This document shows, piece after piece, positions 1 through 11,989 of a stretch of 64,000 bases of DNA. The first letter of the stretch is position 1, and each line of letters starts with the position of its first letter. Position numbers and translations under genes: made by a program. The stretch is from Unio delphinus (taxonomy: Eukaryota; Mollusca; Bivalvia; Unionida; Unionidae), in assembly GCA_029339505.1 (NCBI GenBank), contig JAQISU010000179.1, forward strand, positions 6,569,501-6,633,500. The letters are read 5' to 3'. The notes under the pieces are model-generated. The model searched no databases and was not told where the DNA came from. It worked only from the letters and a program-made list of their open reading frames with translations.

Positions 1-1279
1 GCATACCGCTGATTTGCCTGCGACTCATCGCACTCACTATGTACATAATCTTGCTCTGGTAAAGCATCCATATCGGGGTAATGCATACCAGGTGGCATAG
101 ATGACTCGATTCCATCATCTCTGATAAAGGCATTCACTCTCCCTTGTGGATGAGCTGTTAGCCTATGGACGGCCGGCAATGCCGAATGAATTGATTGGCA
201 TATGTTTGGCCTGAATGACTGCGACGGGCCGGCTATTACCGGCACCGACCGCTCGAATGGTCGGGTTGGATCGAGAGATTCCTCGCCAACTATCTGTGTC
301 ATGGTAGTGATATGTAACCGGTAGTACGGATTGACAGACGGAAACATCATTAGAATCTTCGTCAATCCGATTTGTGCGGATTGCGGTATGATAAAAGTCC
401 CCGTGCTGGTACAGCGGTATAGTCGGATGGACTGGTATAAGACTAAAATCTCCATACGGTTGGACGACCGGTGCCTGTTGGGCTGGACGGCCGGAGCCGG
501 ATGAACGGTCAGTGCCAGCAAGTGTCGGCTGAAAGCTTGGCTGGATGACCGGTGCCATATGGGCTGAACGGTCATTGCCGGATCGCCCGGTGCTGGTTAG
601 TGCCGGCGGGAAGATCTGCTGGATGACCGGTGCCATATGGGCTGAACGGTCATTGCCGGATGGACGCCCGGTGCCGGATGTTGCCGACTGTAAGGTAATA
701 ACAATTACATAATGCTTATGTAGTGCGTCCAGCACTACGCGCCCATCTACCATTCGCTCAGAGGGAATGTTGGTTCTGGTACAGCTTGCATATCTGTACA
801 GCATACAAGGTGACTTAGATGACGCAATTCTGTCATAATTGACACTTTCACTAAATCTCCCTTGTGGAGAAGCCGTGAACATATGGACGGCCGGCACTGC
901 CGGCTGATTGAACTGGCGGATGGTCGGCCTGAAAGACCTGTTCTGGTAAAAGCTGTCATATCTGGGTAGCACATACCAAGTGGCATAGATAACTCAATTC
1001 CGTCACCTCTGATAATATCACTAATTCTCCCTTGTTTTAAAATCACACCGTCACGTATTTGACATGACGGGAGGTGTACACCGGCAATACCGACTAATTT
1101 GTCTGGTATATGGTCGGCCGGAATGTCGGCGAAGGTCCGGCTATGACCGGCACCTGCCTCTCGAATGGTCTGATTGGAGGGAGATTCATCTATAACATAT
1201 CTCTCATGGTAGTGATATGTAACCAGTAGTGTAGATTGACTGACGGGTACATCACTATAATCTCCGTAAATCCGATGTA
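1..1279. repeat. GC-rich degenerate repeat region, CCGG-rich
   Basis: CCGGC/CCGGT-rich DNA unlike the AT-rich rest of the window. A block running from a CATACCAGGTGGCATAGATG-like start to CTCCCTTGTGGA recurs near 85-150, 805-870 and 980-1040. A block near 300-370 reappears at 1204-1275. These are large diverged duplications, possibly older relatives of the 81-bp array to the right. Long ORFs here (for example minus 163-972) follow from low stop density. Confidence 0.7.
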
Positions 1280-1860
1280 CAGCCGGTGCAGGTTGATGCC
1301 GGCTGGAAGACCGGTGCCATTTGGGCTTAACGGTCGTTGCCGGATGGTCGGCCGGTGCCGGTTGATGCCGGCTGGAAGGTCGGCTGGACGACCGGTGCCA
1401 TTTGGGCTGAACGGTCGCTGCCGGATGGACGGCCGGTGCAGGTTGATGCCGGCTGGAAGGTTGGCTGGACGACCGGTGCCATTTGGGCTGAACGGTCGTT
1501 GCCGGATGGACGGCCGGTGCCGGTTGATACCGGCTGGAAGGTCGGCTGGACGACCGGTGCCAATTGGGCTGAACGGTCGTTGCCGGATGGACGGCCGGTG
1601 CCGGTTGATGCCGGCTGGAAGGTCGGCTGGACGACCGGTGCCATTTGGGCTGAACGGTCGTTGCCGTATGGACGGCCGGTGCCTGTCGACGCAGGCTGGA
1701 AGGTCGGCTGGCCGGCCGGTGCCATTTGGGCTGAACGTCCGGTGCCTGTTGATGCAAGCTGGAAGGTCGGCTGGCCGTCCGGTGCCATTTGGGCTGAACG
1801 GACGGTGCCGGATGGACGGTTAATGCCGGTTTGCCTGCTGAAGTGCCGGCTGAACTGACG
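1280..1860. repeat. 81-bp GC-rich tandem repeat, about 7 copies
   Basis: Units begin GACCGGTGCCATTTGGGCTG near 1309, 1390, 1471, 1552 and 1633, then less regularly at 1714 and 1777. The spacing of 81 bp is a multiple of three, so several frames on both strands stay open and read as 27-residue repeats such as AQMAPVVQPTFQPASTGTG on the minus strand. Whether any frame is translated cannot be told from this window. Confidence 0.85.
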
Positions 1861-1953
1861 GTGTCGGCTGGACTGACAGCTGGAAGGCCGGCGAAAGTGC
1901 ATATTAAAATGGATCCAATTGATCCAGCATAGACTCCATGCGTCCTGACTTAC

Positions 1954-2140
1954 AGGCCCGAAAGCCATGTACAGATCTGCGGTGAAATTTACACCCACTG
2001 GGCAGCCTAAACCATGTCAACATAATTTCCTCCATTTCCACATTGCCAACACCCATTTTGCCATTCATGCCTTCGTTGTCGACTTTGCTTACTGAAACGA
2101 CAAAAGAAGAGAACAAAGCACAAATTAAAAAATTCAGCAT
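1954..2140 (-). CDS. Possible first exon of an unknown secreted protein
   Basis: On the minus strand the ATG at 2140 opens MLNFLICALFSSFVVSVSKV, which looks like a signal peptide (hydrophobic core, small residues before a likely cut after SVS). The frame stays open to 1904 but a strong donor, CCT-GTAAGTCA, lies at 1953; another (TCA-GTAAGC) lies soon after the signal peptide. The 81-bp repeats to the left could be its repetitive body, but no splice acceptor or conserved domain confirms this. I do not recognise the protein. The ORF may be chance. Confidence 0.25.
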
Positions 2141-2915
2141 ATTATTAATTCGATAATACTATAACCGTTATTAACGGAGTAGTCAAATTATTCCGTGCCA
2201 TGTTAACTCTTAATGACAACACTAGTTATCGCCGTGAGCGTGTTGCAATGGTTCGTTCAAGACGAAGTCTACTGAAACGAAAAAGATGATAAACAAAGCA
2301 CAATTAGCAATTCAGCACGCTATTAAGTCGCTATTACCATAACCGTAACTAACGGAGGAAGTGAAATGATTTAGTGTCGCGTGAACTCATGACTTCAACA
2401 TGAATTCCGCCAAAGCACAAATTAAAAATTCAGCATATTATTAATTCGATAATACTATAACCGTTATTAACGGAGTAGTCAAATTATTCCGTGCCATGTT
2501 AACTCTTAATGACCACACTAGTTATCGCCGTGAGCGTGTTGCAATAGGTCGTTCAAGACGAAGTCTACTGAAATGAAAAAGATGATAAACAAAGCACATT
2601 TAGCAATTCAACACGCTATTAAGTCGCTATTACCATAACCGTAACTAACGTAGGAAGCGAAATGATTAAGTGTTGCGTGAACTCGTGACTACAACACGAA
2701 GTCCGCCATTAAAGTCGCAAATTGGTCGTTCAAAGACTTTTTTGAAGTCTACTGAAACGTCAAAGAAGATAAATAAAGCACATATTATCAATGCAGCACG
2801 TTATTAGTCGCTAATATCGTAAACGTTACATACGGAATAAGCGAAATTATTGAGTGCTACATGTATTACATGCTAGTACCGCCATAAGCGTGCTTTGACC
2901 ACGTTGCAACCTGGT
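2090..2915. repeat. Complex tandem array of 135-185 bp units (dimer period about 297 bp)
   Basis: Five related units share CTACTGAAACG, AACAAAGCACAA, CAGCA-C/TATTATTAA, CATAACCGTTA-TAACGGA and GTGTTGCAA. Units 1 and 3 are nearly identical at a distance of 297 bp, so the array grew by dimer duplication. Unit 1 contains the start codon of the possible secreted ORF; other copies of that start are broken. Confidence 0.8.
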
Positions 2916-3903
2916 CCGAAGTCTAGAAAAGGTGACAAAGTCACTCAAATTGGAAAATATTGTAAAATAATGTATACGACCTGTTGGGGAATGAATATCC
3001 AACACAGTAATTCCAAATTTAACTTCGGATGGTCAGAATTTACACTAAGATGGCTTGGATTCATTGGAGGTCTAATTGTACGTGTTTACACACAACAAGC
3101 GAAGCTAAAAACTAAAGAAGCGACACCTAACGGGCGGCAAGGGGAGGTAATGGGCAAGAGTTATTGCCCTTTGTCTATATGACATAGACAGGAAAGACGA
3201 ATTTTCGTCTTTTGGTAGGGCTGGATTCGCGAGGTAGCAGGCTAATATCCCCTAAAGTAATGTGATTGGGGAACGTATTCAAAGGAGAAATGTCACTGTC
3301 AGGATGAAGAGATCCTAAAATATGCGTATTTGTCAGGCACGTCTGGTAGGTCAGAGGTTTTGATCAGCATATGTTTTTAGCTGCCGAGTAGTGAGAAAAT
3401 GTGCTGATATTTGCAATGAGTGATTTTAGCGGTAGAATGACCAATTGATGTAACTTGTGTATACGAGTATATGAAGAACAAAATTCAAGTTGGAAATGGT
3501 CTCTATCATGAGAAATAAAAATTCCCAGTACTGAAGGATGCCGATGATGGCCACAGGCATCAACATAGGTTGAAGATTACTGATCTCATTAATATCAACT
3601 TTTCCAGACATGATTAATTTAGCACACCAAAAAAATGCTGAAAACTCTGCAATAATCTAACTCAACAGCAACTGATGCAAAATATATCATAGCATTATCG
3701 GTAGGGTTATGCTACTATTGGTACTTTGTACTATCAAGGACAGAAAAGTCAGTACAAGACCATATTCAACCAGTGCCAACGTTAATCAACAAATCTCATC
3801 AATGTATGGTTTGTCACTTCGACAAACTGGAGATAATTAAGTTTTAACCAATACTCATGTGGAAGAAAACGATATAAATGCATTTCTCACTTTTTGTTAT
3901 TGT
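2916..3903. other. Non-coding stretch with a small hairpin
   Basis: No recognisable gene. The only structure is GGGAGGTAATGGGCAAGAG near 3143 paired with GTTATTGCCCTTTGTC, described separately. It is downstream or intronic relative to the ZDHHC gene. Confidence 0.5.
3138..3176. mobile_element. Short MITE end, AAGAGTTATTGCCCTTTGTC family
   Basis: The bases form a short imperfect inverted repeat (GGTAATGGGCAAGAGTTATTGCCC). A related end, AAAGAGTTGCTTCCCTTTGTC, occurs at 7241-7261. I recall this motif as common in mollusc DNA. Confidence 0.4.
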
Positions 3904-4062
3904 AGGGTTTAATGCCATTTTTCAGCACACAATGGCGGCCAGTATTAATGGTGGAGGAAAAACCCGAGAAAACCCTTGATCTACGAGAAGCTACTGGCAA
4001 GCTTTCTCACATAACCACATTAGCCAAATAAAAACTCAAACACATGCAGACAGAGGTGCATT
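3904..4062 (-). mobile_element. tRNA-derived SINE family A, 5'-truncated
   Basis: The minus-strand sequence matches the tail of the 25060 copy: AGCTTCTCGTAGATC, TTTCTCGGGTTTTTCC, CACCATTAATACTGGCCGCC, GCTGAAAAATGGCATTAAACC. The tRNA head is mostly lost. Confidence 0.75.
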
Positions 4063-5859
4063 TCTCACCTTTACAGGTCATACGCTCATAAAGGACAGCA
4101 TGACAAGTCAACATAAAACCATTGTTCGTTCCATACAGCATTGCAAATTTTATCATCTCTGTAACTCAAAACATGATCAGGTCAAAATAATTAAATATAG
4201 CTTTAATGTAGCTTTCATACAAAGGATTTTAAATGAATTATATACTTTTTAGCTATATTACAAATAGGATAATATCTATGATGGCAAATGGAATAAACTG
4301 GTGAAATTCCATTTCAATATTGTCATTGTCAGTCACCAACTTAATCCCTAATAAAGTAAACAGTTAAATTGTTTCAACACACCACATAAAACATTTAGTT
4401 TTGAGTGAAAGCCTTCAACTTCAGCATGGCTAAATCAAATGATTTACAGTGAACAATAAATAGAAACCTGCAAAATCCAAACCCTCTAGCAAATAAACAT
4501 GTTGTTATTGGTCTATTTTGACCAAGTGTAAATAAAAACACCAATGATAACCAAAATAAAAACTGAATAACAACCAGTACTTTTTAAAAAAAATGAATTT
4601 TCGATTGATATCGATTAATAGATTCCTGAACACAAATGGAATGAAATGGAAAGTGACTACTTGGATTAATGTGTATGAAACACAATGACAGGTACTTTAA
4701 TTTGGTTTGGTTTATCTTGAATGAAATATCAAACCATACATGCCAACCCTTGACGAGGAACAGGCGTAATCCAAGTGGTCAAAAAGCGAAATCCAGGTAG
4801 ATTAAAGCGTAATCAACATATAACATGCTAAAATTTCAATAAACAATGATTTATTGCCCACTCGTCTTTTAACATCCTTTACTGTTTTAAGTTTTCATAT
4901 GTAGCACTTTTAGCTTTACACACACATCAACTCGAATCCATCTAAAGACTTCTAGCGCCAAATATTAAAATTCTTACCACACAGCCTGAAATAGATATCA
5001 TGTGATGCTGTATTCATGTCTTCATATTTAGAGGATTGTTTTGGGGTTGTTTTTTTTTTCCTCTTTCTAATCCATCTGTGAAATTTTTTAAAGGAAATAT
5101 TTTTTCTCTCATATATGCATCAATTAAAATAAAATACTTTTTAACACCAAATACCTTTAGACTGGTTCTGCAGTAAATATGAATTAGAACAAAGAATCTG
5201 TGTGCAAAGATTAAATTAGAAAATCAGTCTGTTCTCTCCTCACTAAGCCATACAGATGCTATAAAAATAATTCAAGGTCGAAAGGTTGAAAGTAGAACAA
5301 GGTTAGCTTTAAAAAGCTGTCTTTTCTAAAATAATTAATGGAATGTTAATAAAAACGAGAAAAGAAATAATTGTTTTTTTTGGAAGGTGGATATACCGAA
5401 AAAGCGTAATCCATATACATTTACGTGTCACGCATAATTTAGTGAAAAAAGCCTACTGATTACTCCAAAAGCATAATGGTTGGCATGTATGTCAAACCCA
5501 TGCAATCTATCAAAAGATAAGCCAAAGCTCTGTCTGATGTTATGTTGTTGCTGATGATCACTCAACAAAGTCTGCAATCAGTTGGCTTCTTACAGACTTT
5601 GATATTAAGACAGTTAACATTCAAGACATAAAACAGGTTGGCAGGTACATAAATACTCATCGAGTGCATGATCAAAAACAGAATGCAGAAGATGAAAAGT
5701 AATTCTTTTGAGACCAGCTTTGACACTTGTGTGATACACCTCCTTATGATGAATAGATTCAAGTTAAATATAAAATGTTTTTAAAAACAACACATTTTAA
5801 TGACAGTTAAATAGCATGATTATGTCAGGCTAACTGTCTACACTTTGGAAGTTACAAAC
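4063..5859. other. AT-rich non-coding DNA left of ZDHHC exon 5
   Basis: No exon with the expected NNCVGFSNYKFF continuation was found on the minus strand. A hydrophobic minus-strand ORF at 5562-5762 does not resemble the family. A short MITE-like motif (CGTAATCCAAGTGG / CGTAATCCATATAC) recurs near 4767, 4808 and 5405. Confidence 0.5.
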
Positions 5860-5962
5860 CATGGACAGTGATGATCCATCTTCAGTACACAGGCTCCACA
5901 CACCGAGCAGTGGTGAGAGCGATCTGGTTTGATGCATTTACATTTCTCACAGTACCTGGGAA
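5860..5962 (-). CDS. ZDHHC20: ZDHHC exon 5: DHHC cysteine-rich zinc domain
   Basis: On the minus strand, acceptor TATTTTAG then 103 bases coding [32 protein letters not shown] and two bases of the next Trp, then donor GTTTGT. All zinc-binding Cys/His and the catalytic DHHC are intact. It is the last exon of this gene visible in the window. Confidence 0.96.
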
Positions 5963-7267
5963 CTAAAATAGAAAATGTATTAGTTCTTTAGCTTTTGGGA
6001 TTTAAAACTGAATCAATGAATTTCATCAGCAGACATATAATGGTTGGCACAAGAATTATCGGAAAAGAAACCAAACATATTGTATGCAGCCACATATGGG
6101 AAAATTGAACAAATATTGTACATCAAACACTATTGCAGTCATTAATTATTATTATTTTGAATGTTATTATTATTACTTAAATCATTTTTTTAGAAAATCA
6201 ATCTTCTTTGCAGACCTTTTGTAATCTTTTTTATCTAGCAATTGACGTAATTTATTATTCAAAGAATTTATCATTTAATTTCAACATTCAGAAATTCTTG
6301 CCAAAATAGTTTTCCTTCTGTTTTGTTTTGAAAGCAGTATGTTTTTGCATACATGTAAGGGATTGCACTTATAATTGATGGAAGGTGGGGGACAGACAAT
6401 ATCCTTGAGTTTTACTCAATCACTGCTTTGAATGAACTTCATCACTTCATCAACATGGAGAATGTCCTCATATACACCGAATCAAGGGATATAGACTTCC
6501 ATAGGGAAATTATGACAAAGTATCATCAGCTTGCATTATCATTTTATCCAATTGGATATGCTGTCAGTAGTGGTTGCATTACAGAATGATGGTCCTGCAT
6601 GGCTGGTTTGAAGGCTCCATAAGTATTGCTGGCTCACTAAAAATTTATGAGGAATGGTCAGTCTGGTGAATCTACCAGCCCTATCTAAGCAGTCGACTAA
6701 CAAGATGGAAATAACAGACTCCTGACCACTGCAAATGTACACAGTTCACTTGTATGGCTGAACGCATTGGTCAGCAATTGGAATGGCATACAAAAGCTGA
6801 TATGCCACACTCTCTTGCCAGTTGACTCCCAGGACAAGTTTGATTGCAAACCCTAATGCTTCATAGCTGGGGTGATACTGATTGCAAGCCGTCACACCTA
6901 ATGGATGTGGTCCTATTTGTAAGCCTTCATTGGTTGGGTACTAGACTTATCCTTCTAGGACTGCAATATATGTATACACAATTTCCACTTGTCAACATAT
7001 CGATAACTAAATCTTTCAAGTCATACTGATCATCCAAGATTCAAATGCTTCAATAGAATTGCCTGGTCTTTCCAATGTAGTAACAGCTACAATATGTTTT
7101 GGCACTGTTTCTGCATCAAGAGTGTAGAGAGAATCCATGAGACCAATCAATGAGTCAGATCTGAGATGTCCTTTAAAGTGAATACTTGAATATCCAGGCT
7201 TAATGGTAACCAATTGGGTAGGAAGGCGACTTAGCCTGAAAGAGTTGCTTCCCTTTGTCTATCTAAT

Positions 7268-7344
<77 letters not shown>

Positions 7345-8212
7345 ACACTGAAAAATAAACAATATATCATAATACATCAATTCACAAGATATGTCTTTAC
7401 TTAAGCAATGTCTTTTTTGGGAAAATTCATTCTTCATTTGCACAGCCAAAACTGTGAGAAACCATTGTTTGGTTAGGTAAAACCTGGTCATTGACCATAG
7501 AAAGCAGGTAACTCTGTAATACATTACTGTTATTGCAGAAATTCCACTGTAGGGGAGGGGACAGGTTATCATTGGGACAGTTAAACAAGATATTGCTTTT
7601 AGTGTATCTGTATATATCTTCTGCAATATTTATTGTATTTTCTTTCAGTTTGGTTTCTGTTCATTGTCAATTACTGTTTTTCAGGTCATTATTACATTGG
7701 ATTATTACTTGCCATATCACAGAATATGTTCACTATGAAACAACAAATATGACTTCTGATCAGCACAGAACCATGATTTAAATGAAACAAATATTTATTT
7801 AATGAAAATAATAATGACCTGAACTTGACTTGATCAAATAGTTTAAAAAAATTGTCTTTCACTGCCAAAATTAGTCTCATTTTCCAGTTTCTAAAATTTT
7901 GATCTAATATTAAAGACTAACAGTGGTAATCCTTTTTTTATGCAATGGTCAATAACCCCAAAATTCTTTTCTTCAAAATTCTAGTAGCAAAACAGAGAGC
8001 AGACATACTTCCTTTGGGGGTTCTATTCTGGACAGGTAAATTGGCATTTCTGACAAAGTTGATGAGAATATTTCTCTCTAATTCTGGATCTGTGTCTCTC
8101 TCTAAGCGATCAGCATCTTGTTTGGGCAAGTAAAACTGAAAGAAAATTTAAATTAATTATTATTTATACAAAGACAGAATAGGAATTAATGATAATCTGT
8201 AAAATCAGTATA

Positions 8213-8255
<43 letters not shown>

Positions 8256-11200
8256 AGAGCCTCGTTAATCCAGACACCATTTATCCGGAAACCTAGCTAT
8301 CCAGACATAATAATTCAACAGGAACAGAATTCCTAAATGTTAATTTGCTTCATTGGTAAAGACGAGAGATTTAGATTACTTGGCCACCCAAGGTCATATT
8401 TTATTCTGTAAACAACACGCAACAGTTACAACCTGATGGTAAGAATCAGCTCATTACCACCAGTATCTTGTTCTGTGAACAAAGAATAACTACAGCTGTA
8501 GATTTGCACCCACCTTCCTCTCTCCCCACATTCAACAAAAGAAAAAGAAAATCGGACATTGATAACAACTTCTAATAAAAATGCAGTGGCTAGCAAATGG
8601 CAAGTAAGTCACTGTGTTGCAAAAGAACACCCAGAGTTCCATGTCTACAGGGTAAGATGACCCATGAAAACAAAAATCTTCACACTGTGGTTGAACTCAT
8701 AATTACAAAATCATAAAAGCTTCTCACAGTAACCTATATTTGTCTGCATACTTAAGAATGACAAAGAATAACCTGATATAGTTCCAGAAAGATATCATCA
8801 TAAAACTAAAGCAGTGGCAAAAAAATATTTTACACAGTATCACTAGAGTGATCTGCGGTCAGGTTGATTTTAAGAAGATAAAAAAAGGACTGTTGTTGAC
8901 ACTATGATGCGGACAACACCCAGTGAAAAGCATCATCATTTTAAATACACAATACAGAGAAGTGAATATGACTTCCATAGTTTTCTAACTGCCGCACCCA
9001 CTACTGCGAACTTCATTTCATGCAATTGTATTTCAGGTAAGTTCTGTAATCATCGATTTGCTTTTAAAGTCAATGGGGTGGCTTAATCAATATAATCGCT
9101 TTTTGAAATCAATGAGGTAGCTTCCTCAAAGTAATTGCTTTATAAAAAAATCAATGAGGCGGCTTCATCAAGTTAATTGCTTTTAAAAACCAATCAGGTG
9201 GCTTCATCAAGATAATTGCTTTTAAAACCAATGAAGTAGCTTCATTACAATAATCGCTTTTGAAAATCAATGAGGTGGCTTCATCAAGATAATTATTACA
9301 TCAATACATTACATACAAACTAATGAAGTTTTATTTAGCTAAATTTACTTACCTTGCGAGGTACTGTTCCTACTTGTGTAAATATTGTTCTGGCATATGT
9401 CCAGCCAAATAGGAAAAATAGTGGGTGATATAGTAATATGTATATCACTGAAAATAAAAAATAAAAATATAGTACATAGCAATGCTTCAGATTTCTTTCT
9501 TCTGGACACAAAAACATTTATGTATAGTAAACAAAAATATATGGAAACTTTTGAAAAACAATTTCTACCAAACGGAATGGTCTCTAAAGATCATGGTCTC
9601 TCATGCAAGATCATAAAACGGATACAATCAATAAATTTTAGCACTGAACATCAGATTAGAACAATTTGTGATCAATATTCTAACAGAAAATTGCCACATG
9701 AATATTTGATATGTAAAAGAAGTGTTGTACATCTTTTGCCTTTTTTAAGAATAAAAATGGTAAAACATAAACAGCTTGCTGGAATGAATTCAGCAGAGTG
9801 GCTTTGTTTTTCCTTCAAATCCTTTATTCATCAGCTATTACTGGAGTGGAAACACATCTTTCATAAATGTGAGAGTAAGGAGGGAGTGCCCATATTATGA
9901 TCAGTTGGTATTATTTTTTTTAAAAATGTATTCATAAAAAAATATAAAAAAATTGTTAAGAATTGTTAGTACAGAAGTAAAATTCATATAACAAGACCTT
10001 GACCTTTGTCCTCCTAAAAAGGTGAAGCCACTTAAACTTTTGTGCGTGATACAGACAATGGATCAATGAATTCATGTAGTTCTAAGAAACATGTATTGCT
10101 CCAGCAGAATCAGAGTACCCCGCATTGTCCCCAGCAGAATCAGAGTACCCCGCATTGTCCCCCAGCAGAATCAGAGTACCCCGCATTGTCCCCCAGCAGA
10201 ATCAGAGTACCCTGCATTGTCCCCCAGCAGAATCAGAGTACTCCGCATTGTCCCCATGCTGATGAATAACCTATAAAAGTAATCATATGCACCAGTGATT
10301 AAGTCACCAGTGATTAAGTCACACCTAGTCAAATTAAGCTGTATTGTATCAGATCCCAATCTAATGGCCTGATTGGTGATGGTCTTGCTCAAATTTTATG
10401 CTGCTGGCAAAACTGCCCCAACATTATGAGCTGATATGAGTAAGAAAACTATATTATGTTAATTAAATGTAGGCTTGATAATTTTGATAACAGATCCAGG
10501 AAAAATATCATTCATTCTACTATAAGCCGAAAGAACAAGTTTCATCTCCCTCTACCAATTAGTTCAATGTGTTTCTGGTACAACAACCCTTATAAAGTCT
10601 TGAAGATAACCCTGAGAATCACAGTCTTTAGAAGACTGCCACAGTAATTTCAAGCAGATTTGGATTAATTACTTTATATGCAATCAGCTAATTACAATTA
10701 CTTTTTAACTTGTCGATTACAAGTACAATAAAAATCATCACTGAGGAGATAACTGATTAAATTACATTAATTTATGCAATTTGATCAATTACATTTTTAC
10801 CACTTTCAATAAATTCTTTTTCCTAAGAACTGCAAATAAATTTCAGGGTATTTACACACTTTAAAAGTAATGAACCACAGCTTTAAAACTGTAATATACA
10901 GCATGTACATGAAGAAAAGTACTCCAAGTAGAATTGTTGTTATGTTATTAATTTTTGGACAACTAACCCAAATCTCAATCTACAAATTTGCATTCATCTC
11001 ATTTAGTTTTAATTCAAAATCACATTGCCACAAAGTCTCAAGTATGATGTCATGAAAATATAATCAAGCAGTAATCATAAAGGAATTATTTTTACAGAGT
11101 ACTCTTTCAAATGTAATCAAGCATTAATCATAAAGTAATTATTTTTACAGAGTACTCTTTTAAATGTAATTAAGCAGTAAACATAAAGTAATTATTTTTA

Positions 11201-11920
11201 CAGAGTACTCTTTCTAATGTAATCGAGCAGTAATCATAAAGGAATTATTTTTACAGAGTACTCTTTCAAATGTAATTAAACTAAAACTACTTCATTTCAA
11301 AAGATGTCTTCCAAAACCTCAAAAATTTACAATGTTTTGGATGATTAAAGATGTTGATTAGGAGTACAGTAGGTCTAGTTCCAAGACAAAAGATTGCAGT
11401 AGGAGTCTTTTTTAGCAATGAAACCTAGAGCTATCACAAATGTCTATCACAGGGGTAGGCACCTGAGTTTATCGATGAAACCTGGGGCCATCACAAATCA
11501 AATCTGAGGCCATCATAGAGGAGTAGGTGCCTGTTTTAGCCTAAAAAAACCTGGGGCCATGACAACTGAAATCAAACCATCTCAGAGGAGTAAGTGCCTG
11601 TTTTAGCAATGCAACCTGGGGCCATCACAAATGAAATCAAACCATTATAGTGGAACCTCAGATATATGTACTGTATTTGCCAGCCTACAAGTACATTTGA
11701 AGAAAAAGTTGAATTCGATAATTTTGCTCATTTTTTGTATCCTTCATCTATAAGTTAAGACAAAGTGTAAGACAAGGTCAGATCAATACCTTGGCTTCGT
11801 CTTTATCACTAGAAACTTGTGACTATGATTAGTAAATGTATCACCATTCCATTCCAGATTACTGGTAATTGGAAAACTGCATCACAAATGTGAAAGGAAA
11901 AAATTACCCAGTTTTGTGCT

Positions 11921-11989
<69 letters not shown>

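Noticed and set aside
5562..5762. Hydrophobic minus-strand ORF as the next ZDHHC exon
   Set aside because: It lacks NNCxGxxNYxxF and has no acceptor in the right phase.
7267..7626. Leu-Ser and Ile-Tyr repeat ORFs at GA and TA tracts (also near 11809, 40004, 40275, 42573, 44759, 50278, 51627)
   Set aside because: Pure dinucleotide repeats read as two-residue repeats; no gene context.
9385..9900. 171-codon plus-strand ORF
   Set aside because: It overlaps ZDHHC exon 3 in antisense and has low-complexity, AT-driven composition with no recognised motif. Chance is the simplest reading.
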